DNA from: Pithys albifrons albifrons
Lineage: Eukaryota; Chordata; Aves; Passeriformes; Thamnophilidae
DNA: 64,000 nt
Assembly (NCBI RefSeq): GCF_047495875.1
Contig: NC_092458.1
Span: forward strand, 6,073,439-6,137,438
Direction of reading: 5' to 3'
In this document: piece after piece, positions 1 to 13,594 of the stretch
Layout of the letters: each line of letters starts with the position of its first letter
How positions within the stretch are numbered: position 1 is the stretch's first letter
Position numbers and translations under genes: made by a program
The notes under the pieces: model-generated
Database searches by the model: none
Told to the model about the DNA's origin: nothing
The model's input: the letters and a program-made list of their open reading frames with translations, nothing else

Positions 1-109
1 TCCCGGCAGCGCCTGTCGGGCCGGTCCTGCCGCCCCCTCCCCACGGCACAGCCCCCGGCCCGGCCCTGCCGCGGGTCCGGGCGAGAGCGGCCCCGCCCGC
101 GGCGCGAAG
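1..109 (+). other. Probable first exon (3' part) ending at a consensus splice donor
   Basis: Bases 107-115 read AAG|GTAAGC, a near-perfect vertebrate 5' splice site, so the exon would end at 109 and the intron begin at 110. The 109 bases contain no ATG and no stop in any of the three forward frames, so this could be 5' untranslated sequence or the end of a GC-rich coding exon that starts to the left. I cannot name the gene. The following 60 kb with no recognisable coding exon would make this a very long first intron. Supporting facts are the donor motif and the CpG-island setting; exon status is inference. Confidence 0.55.
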
Positions 110-1050
110 GTAAGCGGGTCCTGCCGGTGGCGGGGTCGGGGTGATGGAGGGAAGCAGGTGCAGCTCTCAGGGTCAGGCACAGGAGCTTCTCCCCGATCCC
201 CTCCCGTGGCTCGAGGGCTCGCGGGGAGGATGCAGCTCCTCCGCCCAGGGATGAGCCCCGTTTTCCTGGGGCCGGAGTTCGCAGGCTTCCCCCTCTCCGC
301 CCCCCGCCCCGCCCCTCTGCTTTGCCCGTCTGGGGCATCTCCCCTCCCAGCCTCTGCCATCCCGCTTGGCTTCGCCGACGACCTCCCTCGTGCCTGGGCG
401 GTGTTTCCCATCCCCGCTGCTTCCCAGACACCGCTCCTGCGTGTGCGCTCGGAGCTGCTTTGCTTTCGCCTTGTGCCTGGGCCCTGTGAGGTGGCATCTC
501 CCCTTTCATGACTTTCAGCCAAGGCCTGCCCGCTTCCCTCTTAATTTGTCCTTGTTCACACTTGTCCCTAGTGAAGGTTGGCAGGTCACCAGCCTCGCGG
601 GTGCCTTTGCCCCTCGTCGCCGGCACGCGAGTCGCGGTGCCTGGTCCGTTTGCTCCATCCCAGCGCCCGCCAGGCGTTCTGCCCGCTCTCCAGGGCTGTA
701 GGTGTGGATGCCTGCCGGCCAATCTCGGCTGCTTCTGCTGGGCACAGACGCATCAGGTTGGACACACGTTTGCTCTAATGAGGCTTTGTGGCTCCTGGAC
801 CAGAGCTGGCTCCTGCGTGGGCGGTGAGCTCATGTCTGTCTGTGTGTGCCCGCGTAGTCAGACAAGCCCGCGGTCCAAAGCTCTGTTCCCTTGGCGGGTT
901 GCGGGTCCCCTACCAGAGGGGCATCCCCCGATATTCACTGCTGGGTGCGGTCAGACGGAGATGGGCAGTGCTGTAAGGCTTGCCGGGTGGTTGGCGAGTA
1001 AGTCCTTTCCTCCTGCTTTATTTTCTTCCTTCTGTGAATCCCAAAGCTAA
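1..1050. promoter_or_regulatory. CpG island / promoter region
   Basis: The first kilobase is very GC- and CpG-rich, densest in the first 350 bases, and then falls abruptly into AT-rich DNA after about 1050. GC-box (Sp1-type) cores are visible at 91-100 and 302-316. No TATA box is seen, which fits a TATA-less housekeeping or developmental promoter. All reading frames look open over long stretches here, but that is expected of GC-rich DNA with few stop codons and is not evidence of coding. The island probably continues to the left of the window, so the transcription start may lie outside it. Transcription to the right is favoured by the splice donor at 110; a bidirectional promoter cannot be excluded. 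Confidence 0.85.
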
Positions 1051-3023
1051 AGCACAGAGAATAATGGATGCCCTAGTACATATTCTTAAAAAAAAAAGCC
1101 CCAAACCTTTACAAATCCAAAAAGCATGAAAAAAATCGTTAAGTTCTTTAAAAATTCACCCCCACTTAAAATTTATCTATTTGTTTTGTGATGGTAATGC
1201 TTCAGTGGTACTAGCTGCTAAGGTTAAATGTCAAATTGTCTTCCCATAAAATTTATCACAAAAACAGGGTTGATTGGTGACTTCAGGCACTAATACAACA
1301 ACAGCATCACAGATAAAGATACAAAGTGACCTTGAATAGCAATTAAAAGAAGGGTCTCTCCATAATTTTTTATTGCACACAAGATCTCTGGACTCTTCTG
1401 TGTCCCTGTGTTTCCTTTGTGTTGTGTTTGCAGAAAAAGAAAAGAATCACAAAGCTCCCTTAATTTTATTAAAAAACCTGCGGTTTTTGTAATTCTGTGG
1501 CCAGTGTGATATTTCTTGATAATGTAAAAACTCAATTGAAAAAGGAAATAATGTGTTGCCTTGCATTGTTCCTCCAAATAACTTAGAGGGAGATAACTTG
1601 ATAAAAAACATTTCTATCACACCCTCTGGTTAGTTACGTGTAGCTGTTATGTTTCCAAAAATACAGTCCCTGAGTGTTCCTGAAATCTGCAATGTGGAGG
1701 TCAGTTCTGTGTCATGCATAGCCTTTTCTGACACAGCTGTTCTGCTTTAAAATTGTCATGAACTTCTCGTCTATTTCTTTAATTCACTCATCATTTTCCA
1801 TTGTTCTTTACAGTAGATGCATGCTTGTAATCAGAGAGAGACAAGCCTGTAATCAGAAAGTAGCCAACAACAGTTGTTTGACGCCATAAAAATAAAAAAC
1901 GTTCAGCAGTTTGAAATAAGGGAAATTATCACTTTTTAATGTCTCCTGGCAAAACTCCATAACTAACTTTCTTAGGAAATGTATCTACTAAGTAGTGAAT
2001 AATGAACCAGTACCACTGTAAACTTTCTACTCAATCACTTCTTTGCCTTATTTTTCAATGACTTACAGTGTTTTGGCATTCTAGCATTATTGATATTAAA
2101 TCAGCTTGCTGACGTCGGATATGTCTTCAGAAAGAGTGGCTGGGAATTGCACAAAGCCCAGGAGGAACGTGGTGGGCTGGGGGTTGAGAGATGAGGGCCA
2201 TTCCAGAAGGAGCAGAATGCTTTTCCTTGTACTTAGCCTCAGGCGTAGACATGGCTTACTCCTTCCCTCCGTCAAAAAAAGGAACTTTGGAGGCTTAAGC
2301 ATACACTCAGATGGCTGCTAATGAGACTGTTATGTCTCTTCATACATTTCAAAATCAACATGCCATATTTTAGTCTTGGGCCTTCTGGGCATTTGTGTCT
2401 AATTAGGCTGGAGGGCCTCCAGTTGAAGATTACCTGTGCTGCTTGATGCCCAAATCTTTTATATGACTTTGGCAATAAAGCAGATTACCGTGGGTTTATG
2501 TGCAAGCAAATTAGGGACAGATGTAAGCATTCTTGTAAGTCCTGTTCCTGCTTTCTTAGCACGAATTGAATTTCACTGTCATCTGGTTCTTTCTACATAA
2601 AATGTGTAATGTGCTGATTGTAGCATATTTATAACTAGGGATACTCTGTAAGATGCAAGGCTTTTCAATCTTGCGTTTTGTTTTGTTTTTTTTTTTTTTT
2701 CAAATGAGAAACAATACTGTTGCAAGAAAAGCTTCTAAATAGAAGTAATAAAAAAGAGGACTCTGCACAGAGCTGTACATAGTACAGCAACAGATGTTTT
2801 AAGTTTGTTTATGTTTTCATAACAGTCTAGAGTAAAATGGAGAAAACGGAGTACATAGTACATGAACTGGTGATTAACACTATTAAGTAATATTCCATTG
2901 TTTAGGACTGCTAATTACTACTGCTTTAATTAAAAAAAAAGTCCCTGTGCATTATAGGAGAAATTCAGAAAGACTGCTCTGGCTGTCACCTTGTCATCAC
3001 TGAATAAATAAACCATATAATAA
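1051..3023. other. AT-rich unannotated stretch (intron-like)
   Basis: No gene, RNA or recognisable transposon was seen. It contains an imperfect 22-base duplication near 1824-1862 and a 15-base T run at 2686-2700. Short open frames on both strands have no recognisable domain. Confidence 0.5.
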
Positions 3024-3536
3024 AATCATAGAACCATAGAATGATTTGGGCTGGAAGAGACCTTAAAGATCACCTAGTTCCAACTCCCCTGCTATGGTCA
3101 GGGCCACCTTCCACTGGAACAGGTTTCTTCAGAGTTCCATCCAGCCTGGCCTTGAATGCTGGCAGGGATCCACAGCTTCTCTGGGCAACCTGTTTCAGTG
3201 CCTCACCACTTTCACAGTAAAGAATTTCTTCCAAACATCTAATCTAAACCTGCACACTCTGAGCTTAAAGCCATTTCCCCCTTGTCCTATCTCTACCCTG
3301 TAAAAGGTCCCTCTCCAGCTTTCTTGTAGCCCCTTTAGATACTGGAACCTCAGTCTCTCTTTGTAGGAGAGGTGCTTCAGCACTTTGATCCCTCCTCGGG
3401 ACTCGCTCCAACAGGCCCACATCCTTATGCTGGAGACTATAGAGCTGGATGCAGCACTTGAGGTGAGGTTTCATGAGAGTGGAGTAGAGGGAGGGGGATT
3501 CACCTTCCTTGACCTGCTGCCCCTCTTCTTTTGATC
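3024..3536 (-). mobile_element. CR1 LINE, 5'-truncated 3' end fragment
   Basis: Read on the minus strand, this segment ends (at 3024) with the CR1 terminus made of AATCATAGAA-type units, preceded by the usual 3' untranslated block (rc of 'gggctggaagagacctt' at about 3048). Between 3200 and 3430 the minus strand still resembles the C-terminal end of ORF2 and the early 3' UTR. About 510 bases of 3' end are kept, which is typical because CR1 copies are nearly always 5' truncated and lack target duplications. Divergence and stops make it non-functional. Confidence 0.93.
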
Positions 3537-6427
3537 TTAATTCTTCAGATTGTTTTTCTCTTTATAAGATCCAATTTTAGGATGTTATCCCTCATTTTGT
3601 TAAGTCAAAGTTTGAAGCAGAATTCTAGTGAACCAAATGACAAAATTCACTGTACAATTGTTTCATCTTAGATGTCAGTAGAGCTGGATGTGTATGCCAA
3701 GGTAGTTGGCACCTTAAATGAATGTTAAAATCATTTACAAATATGTGTTAAAGTGCACTCCAAAATCTATCAGATTTCTTCATAATTATAATTTTGGAAT
3801 CAGTAATACTGTGTTTGAAAACAGAATTCTCATTAGGAGGACTTAAGAATAACAGTCTCCTAATATCCAAACACTTGCTTAATATAAACCTTAGGGATTT
3901 TGCCTCAGGTTCCCCCTGTGACAGCTCTGCGGAAATGTTCTGATGCTGAAGTGGTGAGGAACAGAGCACCATGAAAAGAAAGTGTCTTGAGCCTGTCAGG
4001 CTCCCAGATTTTTGCTTGTGATTGTGCAATTTGATAAAGCCATTTTTGTTTCTTTAAAGAAAAGAGATTACAGATGAAACACTAATACCTAATTCTTGGA
4101 TTTAAATTGTAGGACATTAATGATACAGTTCCACATTTAGAACGCTCAAAAAACCCCAACACTCGGTTTTTGCAGGACTTGGAACCAGGGTAAACTCATT
4201 ATTCCTACCATTGCATGTATTGTAAAAAAGAAAAAAGACTGCCTGAATATCAAATAGTGACAAATGTCTTCATCCAACAGAAACAGTGAGCAGCTGCCCC
4301 TTTCTAGGCAACTTTTATGTTAAAAGAAATTTCTTTCCTTAATGAAGTGTTGAGATAACTGGGACAATCACATCTGAAATGTCTTTGCTTTCATCTCTGG
4401 AATACGGAGGAGGAACTACAGAGGAGGCATTGCCTGGTGGCAAGAGCAGCCAGAGAGGTGTGGTCCAGAATACTTGTTAAGTGGGCATAATGGAATCTGT
4501 CCTGTTGAAGGTATGTGCCATGTTCCCTGCCTCCCCAAACCATGGTGAGGGACAGTCTTGCAATGCCTTTGGAGTCTCTGCCTGGATTTTGTGGCGGGAG
4601 CCTCTCTCTATTTAGGAATACAGTAGTGCACTTTTGTGTATCATGTGGCCATTCATTTTCATAGAAAGCAAAGTGACTGCTCAATAATAGTGTGCCTCTA
4701 GAAGAAGCCAAGCTACTTTTCATGGGAAAATTAAGACTTGTAAACCCCTTTTTCATCCCACAACATTCCAGAGATCAAAAATCTGGAAAGATTAACCGTG
4801 AAAAGGAAACATGTTTGGCCCTGAAGGGAGAAACACAAGTGATCTTGTGTTAGAGAGCAATCTTAGGTCTTCACCAAGATAGTTTTCTAGTGAAGAGTTT
4901 CAGAATTATTTTGTATATCAGATATGTGTTTCAAATGTAAAGGAGAGACTAAATGCCTTAATAAGTTAGGAAGGCAGTAGCCTCATTTATCAAAAAGATA
5001 AAAGGAACTCAGATGACAGATTTATCAATATTTTGCAGAGAAAAAAAATCATAGGATGAAGAACTGTACTGCAGTTGGTTAGTGGCTTTGTCTTTTGGTG
5101 CCAGAACACTAACCTCAACTCTGAAAAAGTGTTTGAGGAAGAAATATTCTTAGAGACCCAGTCTAGACTTTATGTGATGGTGCAAATGAAATACGAGTGG
5201 CATTTTGGGATTTTTTTTGGCATGTGAATGAAATTGAAGTAGAGCTCTGTGGCTTGGGTCATTCTGCTTTTTTCAGGACTTCCTGAGGTCACTGTAGCTG
5301 CAGTTGGCTGTCATGTTCTTCCTTTAACTGGAAACTGGCCAAGGGGATGGTTGGCAAGCCTGCTTTTTGGAAGTCTGGACATTATCTTGCTGCTTTGGGG
5401 CCTCTGCAGTATTAATAAACAATGAACAAACTTCCTGGCATTTCTTTAACAACATTATGGTTAAAGAACAATCCGTTTAAGCCTTCAGAGAATAGCTATG
5501 GCAGAAGAACAGAAAACAGTCCACTGACATCTAGCAAATGGCTCTTCTTTGCTAAAGTAAAAAGGCTTTTTTTTTGAACTTTGCACAGCAGAAAGAATAG
5601 TCCTGGGACATAGGATAAATAATAAACTCCCACTAATAAATATAGTTCTTCCATTGCAGAACATTACGCATACTGGTTAAGAATCTATTTTCCTCACTTG
5701 ATCTGCATATAATATTCATTGAATTTTGTATCTTCATATTGAATTTATGTTTTGAGATCTTACTTTGAAGATACCACTCAAGTTGCTATCCAGTGTGTAT
5801 CTCAGCTGGCCAGAGCCAAGAAAATATGCCTAGATCTAGTGGAGATGTACTTAACTTACCTTGGACCAGGATCTGCAGGCAGAATTGCTCTGCTGTGTAA
5901 GAGGACCATTCTAAAGCATGTTCCGTGGAAACCTGCCGTGTGGGGGTGCTGCAGGGTGAGCCACGAGTCCATCTGCTCTGTGCTGCTGCTCCTTGAGGAG
6001 CTGAGTGGCGTGGCCTGTAAGAGGCCCCCATCTGTGCCATGAGCCTTTGGTCACCAGCTTCTCACAGGTGATTTTTTCCATGACAGAGAACAGAACTCTG
6101 GGGAATGCATGTAAGGATTTTCCTTGACAGTGTAGTTCTGTGTTGAGTGTGTATTGAGTGTCATGGTGGCTGTAGTCAGCAGTACCACAGTCTTTTCTCT
6201 CTTACAGCACATCTCTCTGTGGCGTGCAGATCACTAATGAGTAGCTAATTAGGCATAAGTGATCATGATTTTATTCTGTTTTCCTGTGAAAAATATATTC
6301 AAGTCCTTATCCTCATTAGTTTATGAAAATGACCAATTTCATAGTGCTGAAAACAAATTTCAAGATAGAAAAAAATGGTAAAACTTTTTTTTTCCTGTCT
6401 ATGAATGTTAAACTTGATGAGCCAAAG

Positions 6428-6469
6428 GACAAAGAAAACCCGACAAAGAAAACCAGACAAAGAAAAATT
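6428..6469. repeat. 14-bp tandem repeat, three copies
   Basis: Three adjacent units beginning GACAAAGAAAA start at 6428, 6442 and 6456; the first two differ only in the last base, and the third diverges in its last three or four. This is a small purine-rich minisatellite with no gene association. Confidence 0.9.
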
Positions 6470-9388
6470 ATTGCTATGGACATCCCCAAGTGAGAAGGTA
6501 GGGGTGTGAAGATTCTGTAAAATAAAAGTTAAGTACTTCAGGAAGCTGATAAAGCCACACAAAAATCTCAGTGGTGAATAGAATTATGGATGAAATACCT
6601 TTTTCTTATTTTTTTAAATTTTTTAAAGAAGCATAGTGAGAACAAAAGGAATCTGAACAAAAGAGTATCCTGTTGTTGGGTGAAAAATGTCCATTAGAAT
6701 TAGAGCACAGTATTCATTGAATTTCTTCTCTTCTTCACATGTCAGTAAAGGACATTAAAGTAAAGACTGTACCTGGGCTGATGGTGATGATGAAGCATGT
6801 TACACCCTCCTCCACCTTTGCTGTGTGCTCTACGAACTGCTGTTGTGCTACTGTGTCCACTCTTTCTGTTAGGCTTATTTAAACAGCTGGACCTGACAAC
6901 TAATACCCAGAAGTTTTTACAGAATTCACTGGAGAGTTCTGTGGGTTATGAAGCTTGAATTTTTCAATATACTTTGAAACACAAGGAAATTACAGCAAAC
7001 TCGGGAATTTGTCACCAATACTTTCAAAAGGAATTTTCTGGATAATTGGAAGCCTATCAATTTGGCTCTGGTCCTGGAAAATGTGAAAGAAATTCTCCTA
7101 TTATATTTAAGCTTCCTATCATTCTTTAAGACTAGTCACCCGTGATTTTTGGAAAATAGATTTTATGAACCCGACTCTTTATCCCTTTATTCTCTTTTTT
7201 GAGAGATAACAAATACAGTTTGATCAATGCCATTGTGTTGAAGTAATATATAATATACTTCTGTGAGGCATGATTTTTTGATCAAGTGACTAGTCTGAAA
7301 TGAAATCAATTTGATGCTTCTTAAATGGACTAAAAGCTGGCAGACAGGCTATGAAACATGACTGCAAATGGGGAATCCTCACTGAGTATGCGCCTTTCTC
7401 CTGGATTCTATAAAAACTGGTTATTGGCAGTGACTATTTAGCACTTTATTGATGACCTAGATGGTAAAATAGTGGTTTTCCACAGGACTATGGTAAATTT
7501 AGGAGGATAGCTATCTGGTGCAAAGTGATCTGTCAGTGTTAGCAAAGTGGGTGCAATCTGTAGTGTACCACAAATGAGATTTTAGTGAGCTGCTGTGGTT
7601 CTTGGACGAGTAATGGCAGTACTGAGTAAGGGTAGTAAAATATTTTGTACATGTACACTGTATTGCTTTTAGGGAGGAATGGGTTTACATAATGTCATGA
7701 CAACAAAGGACTTGGAAAAATAGGATGCCAAGGTCGATATCTGCTGGATTTACCAGAGAGGTGGCCCAGTATCGCTTGCTCTGTTTAAGTACCAGTTCTG
7801 TTTCATGGTATGGGAAGGAATTCTTCAGTGTAGCCAACACAGGCATAACATAATGCACTGTCTGGAAGGCTAAATAGACCCAAGCAAAGTTTGCCTTTCT
7901 AACAGTGAGATAAATTTGCCATTAGAATAATAATAGCAATAGTACCAACATTATGTGAAAATAAATTCTAGTTAAAAAGACGTGATTCTGGGAAGACTTG
8001 TGTTTTTCAGATCTGAACTTTTAGAGAACTCCTGCTCTATAAGGAAATATTATCTTAAATTCAGTCTTTTTTTGTGCAACTTATGTCCCTTTCCAAGAGA
8101 ACCATGGTGCTCTCTCTCCATGTGTTTATTTGTTTAGAGAACTTTGAAGCTTTATTCAGATCTCTTAATGTGGATGAAACTTCATATAGTCTCTTGCTCT
8201 ACTTAACATTTTGTGTTAAAGAATTGGCTTTATGTTCAAGTTTTTATTGTCAGGAATGAAAGCAGAGAAAGTTATGTGTATACTTCAGAACTTAAGAGAT
8301 GTCTGTACTCCTTTCTCCTGTTGCTCTTTTACTATGTTACTTGAGACTTCCTAAATGGCCAGGACAGAGAGACCAGGAATTTGACTTACATGTTCCTTCT
8401 GCTCTCTGATGGAGCTGGTTTTGACCTCTGGCTAGAGCAGTTGAATGTGGTACTCAGCTCAGGCAAGGTTTCTGAATTGACTAAAGCCAGTAAGGGGCTA
8501 AAATGAAATTTTTACACTGGGCTACATGAGATTCTGCATTGCTCTTGACAGAGGTTGTACCAAAACACTGGTATAGAGCTTTCATGTGACTGTGTTTATA
8601 TTTCTTCTATTTGAAAGAATTTTTTGACTCTCTGCAGAGCTGTGATTGTTTAAGATTATACTGGAATTTCTTAATGATGAAATGATGTGTGGCAGTAAGC
8701 AAAAGCAACTTTGTTTTATAGCATTACAGTATTTACAGTATTATAGCTTAGACATCATGGTCAGCCCAAGTGATCTCAGATGCACAGAAACAGGTTCTAC
8801 TCCATACAGTCAAGAATCAGAAAAATTTAGAAGTTTGACTTTAGGAAGTCCATTGCATTTTAGTACAGCCCTGAGTATCTGTCCAGTTTTTGCTTATGCT
8901 ACTTACTATTGACAGGGCTCTGAAAGTAAGGCATGAAAAAGTTTTGTATCTGCAACAGTTAATGTTCACCTGTATGTTTTTCACCCTTTTGCTAAAGCAA
9001 TGACAAATGCTATTCAGTTGAATCCAGGTATTTAATATAAAATTAGTAAAGTTAGTAATTATACATACCATTTCTCTATCACTTTTGCCCACTGAAACAA
9101 TTTATCATTCCATCCTACTAAAATTTAAAATAATGAAGCTGTCTTGCTTTGCAGAGGACTTTGAAATTACGTGGCCAGATCACCTAGAAACAGAGCCAGG
9201 AGTAGTATCTGTGAGTCTCAAGCTGCTCTTTTGTCCACTGGACCGTGCTGATGACACCATTAAATACAAAATTGGATAAATATCCAACTGCAAATTAATA
9301 TCTAAATTTCAGATCTTGCTGTAGGAATATACTAAGAATGTTTTTAAAAACTATGATGATAATTGTTTCAAATAGTATTATTGTTATT

Positions 9389-9412
9389 AATAATAATAAT
9401 AATAATAATAAA
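9389..9412. repeat. (AAT)n microsatellite
   Basis: About seven perfect AAT units followed by an A-rich tail. It is preceded by imperfect ATT/ATTGTT units from about 9372, which suggests the array was once slightly longer. Confidence 0.95.
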
Positions 9413-12400
9413 ACATAAACAGAAAATTTGACACTCCATGCTTGTTCTCAAGATCAAACTTACATTTTTTTCCTGTCACCATAAAAATACTTCTTTCCTC
9501 CCCATTCCAGTCGCTGCATTGAAAGCCGACCCTTTGTTTAAGTTCAGTTCCTACCTTCAGTTTACCTGTGGTACCAGCCTACAGGATGCACAGTCTATAT
9601 TCTCCACCAGTTGCAGCAACACTTACACATTGGAACTGTTTGTAACATCAGGAGAACTGTGTCTTCCTCCTCTTTGCCTTAAAATGGTCATTTCTCCTGA
9701 ATTTTTGCCACAAACTGAATTTCTTCTAAGAGCTGATCATTTCCCATCAGGCCTAAAAAGAACATGTGACGAGCTGTGCCTTCTTGTTTTACAGCTGGAT
9801 GAAGGTGTTTCTGATAAAGGGCTGTCTGTTGTTCAACTGGGACTTAGTGCATTGTTTTCTTAGTCTTCTGTCTGGGCCTTTTAGTATTACAGTCTACAAA
9901 TTACCACTCTCATCTCTTTTTGTCTTGCTCTATCTTGCTGAAAGAATGAGCATGGCTGTCTCATGTGTAGCTCAGTTTCCTGAGAAAATGAGAGTGCTCC
10001 TCCTGAATACATGTCTGTATTCCAGTGACCTGCCCACCAATAGACATTGGAAACTCACCTGAAAGAACTTCACTTCTCTGATATCTCTGTTCAGAACATT
10101 TAGACTATTAAAGCATCTGTATAAAAGATAGTGACTGCTGAATGACCAACTTTGATGGAGAAGAAATGGCCTAGGCATACATGCTAAGAGAGAAATACTA
10201 ATTTAGGAGATCTCTGGTTGCAGTCTAGCACCCTGCCTTAGGTGTGTGAGTATTTTGTATGACCAGTAGCTATTTATGGATGATTCCTAAACACAAACCC
10301 TGAAAGGATTAGCAAGATGTATGGTATGTGATACTTTGCCCTTTCCACAAACACCAGGGTCACAGCCCTAAAGAACTGCAATGAGGTCATAAAAATAGTC
10401 TTTTTTTCCAAGCTTTAAGGATCAGCCCTATTTGTCATGGAGCAAAATGGCATGGGAACTTCTGTTCCCACAATTGTATTTAAGAAGTGTTTATGAATCT
10501 TGACAGACTTATGAGTGATTGTAAGCAGCTGAATGAAAACAATAGGGCTGTGCTGGCCGTGGGACATGGGTGGGTCCCTCTGTCAGTGTATCTGTGCTGA
10601 TGAAGTCTTGTGTGGCAGGTAGAACATGTCAGGACAGAGCCCTGGGAGCTGGGGCAGTCTCACAGCAGCATGTTTAAGGTTCAGTTCCAGCTGTTCCTCA
10701 GCTGCTCATACACTTTATCTGAAGAAATGTCTTAAATAAAGTTGCATTGTGTGTGTTTTGGTGTTTGTTTTTTTTTTTAAGAGGCTGAACTGTGTCTTCC
10801 TATGATGGAGATTTACATCTAAGAACACATTAGCTGTCATAGCTTTAACCCCAACCCACTGTCTTAATTTGGGGAGGCGTATCTTGCCAGCTCAAGGATG
10901 GTTCACAGAGGTGTGAATACAGATGGGTCCATGTGTATGTATGGTCATATATATGTTTATAGCTATATGTCATATTAATGTGAATATAATACAATTAACT
11001 GAGAAAAGGAGAAGTTGTCTAGGACTGAAGGTCTTCTGTGGCCAAGAGAGGAAAAGCTTACAAAGGCATGAATTTTCTTGATGCCAAGACCTTATTGCTT
11101 AAAATATGAATAGAAGATACAGAAACGAAGAAGCAAGATATAAAGAAGTGAAGTGGTGAGATTGTTGATGGTGGTACTTTGAGATAGACTGATAAAGGGA
11201 AGAAGTAATTTACTGCCCACTTGCAAATTATAGAGGGAAAGAAATAGCTATCCTGCATGCTCTGATATGACAAAGACCCTTGTCTGTTTGTAACTAACTA
11301 AAAATATACTGCTGTTTTGTGATTCCATGTAACTGAATCAAAATCAGTAAAACTTTTTGCTTCCTTCTTTTAAATGCAATTGCCAGTGGATAGAAAATGT
11401 TTCCTGATGTCTGCTAAATTCTTTAAGTGATGTTTCTGTGAGTATATGAAGATGTATTCTGCACAAAGGAATACTGTGCTCTGAAATCTGTGTTTTGGAA
11501 TTGTATCGTTTGATAAATTTCTTTATAAGATGTGATGTGCTAAACAGTTACATTGAAAAGACTTTTAATTTGATGATCATTATGTTATTAAATTACATAT
11601 GTGTACTTTTTAAGGAAATAGCCTGTTGATCTGTAGATAATTCAGAAGATATTAGTTCTGTAAAAAAACATTTCTGGAAATATATTACTTAGGGCTAAAA
11701 AGCTGTTTATATACAAAGTCTTTCATATCCCACATATATTAAATGCAGTGTACTCTGTCTATAAAGATCTTTTGTGGCTTACTGTTTGATCTGAACAGCA
11801 TGTAATAAAAGGTTCTGCTGAGATGAAATTTTGTGTAATTGAAAGCCCAAATGAAGAAGATGCCTAGTATGGAAGGAATAAAATGCACAAGCTATAAATA
11901 AATGGGTATACTGAAGTTAGTGTATGAGGTGCTTTTTATTTCTACAAACAGGAATGCTAATTTCAAAGAAAAGACTACAAAAAAATGGAAAGGAATTACA
12001 ACCACTGTCACACTCAGTAGGTCTGTATGACAAAAGGCAGGTGAAAGAAAAGATGAGATCATAAAAGAGGTACTTTTACGAGAAAAAAAGGGGCTCTTAC
12101 CACACTACAAATAAAACATATATGTGGTGAACAGTTACTGGCCTTTAGAAATTAGGTACTTTAAACAGTGAAGGGAGTTTCATAGTCCAACAGTACTGCA
12201 TAGGTGTGAAAGATTGAATCCTATTTATTACATTTGAATTTCGGTATCTGTCAAGGTAGTAATTTTCAGAAAAAGAAGTGTTGTCTGATTATCCGGTAAT
12301 TCAGACATCCCATTTTGATGTTTAATTTGCAAATGTTCATGACCTAGAACATTTCACTAAACAGCTGACAGCATCAGGAAGAGTTAAAGCTGGGGGTTCA

Positions 12401-13594
12401 GCCTCGTGCTATACAGGGAGTCTGTTGGTAGGAGCAGCTGCTAAAGGGTAAGACAGATCTGGAAGTTGGACTCCTGCTACATCAGGAACAAAATCAGTGT
12501 GTGGATGGGAAGGGATTGTCATCCTCCATGTTCTTCAAGGAGACACATGCATGGCAAGGATTTGATGAGTGGCATTGTTAAACTATATCCGAACAGGACT
12601 ACCCAGGGACATAATAGTTTGTATGCTCAAGTCTCCAGGGAGAACTATAAGACAACAGGATTAACTGAGTGGATTCACTCTGTAAACAGAAACTCTTGTC
12701 TTCATGATTGGAATAGATAATTGATGGAAGATCAGATCATGTAGAATTCTGGAGAAGATTTGTTATTCACTTTTCTTTTTCTCATTACAGCCTTTGTCAT
12801 GAAAATGGGTATAGTTTATGCCATTTTTTTGTCTCCTTGCAATCATTATACTGGAAAAGTTATCACTGTTGATTTTTCCAATTTTTACGTTCCTAAGGCC
12901 CAATATAATTATTTTTTCATAACAAACTCTCTGTTTCAGTGTCTTTATAAAAAAATTAGCATTGGTGGAGTTTGGTAAGAAATCATATTCTTCCCTGACA
13001 AGCTAAAGATGGTATTGTTTAAAGAAATAATTATTTTAGGATGCAATTTTTTTAAGAGCTAACTTTAATAGCTGGTTAAACATAAGAAAAAGTAATGTTC
13101 TGGACTTTCTGTAAACACTGAGAAAGGAAGGAGCTATATTTCTTTAGTCTGACTTTCAGCATGAAAGAGATCCAGGGATTCTTGCATCTGATTCTCTGTG
13201 TTGCTAGGAAGTCATCTAGATTTGATTTGCCAGTGGCAAATGATGGAGGATCTAATACAAGCTTTTGGAGAGCAATCCAGTGACTACTTACCTGCTTGAA
13301 AACCAATGAAATTGAAAATAACTGGAATAACTCTATTTGTAGCATGAATTGTCTGTCACAGGCATGCAACCTGAAAAGAAAAATCTTAAAAATCCAAAAT
13401 CTTTAGAGAGGGATAGTAGGTTTGAAGAACTAATATAAAGTTGTCCTTTGACTTCTGCTGCACTGGATTTCTTATTTCTTAAGCTCTTGTTGTCCAAACC
13501 ATATGACTTATTTCTAGACTGAAACTATCCAGTTTTAATTTCTAAATTCTTCACGTTTTACAATATTTTTGTCTTTTATATTATTTATTCAACA

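Noticed and set aside
158..1050. Overlapping long open frames on both strands in the first kilobase
   Set aside because: GC-rich CpG-island DNA has few stop codons. The frames lie downstream of a strong splice donor and encode low-complexity Pro/Arg/Ser-rich peptides with no domain.
9438..9863. 141-codon plus-strand open frame with a CAG acceptor-like site inside it
   Set aside because: The peptide is not recognisable and there is no matching donor or neighbouring exon.
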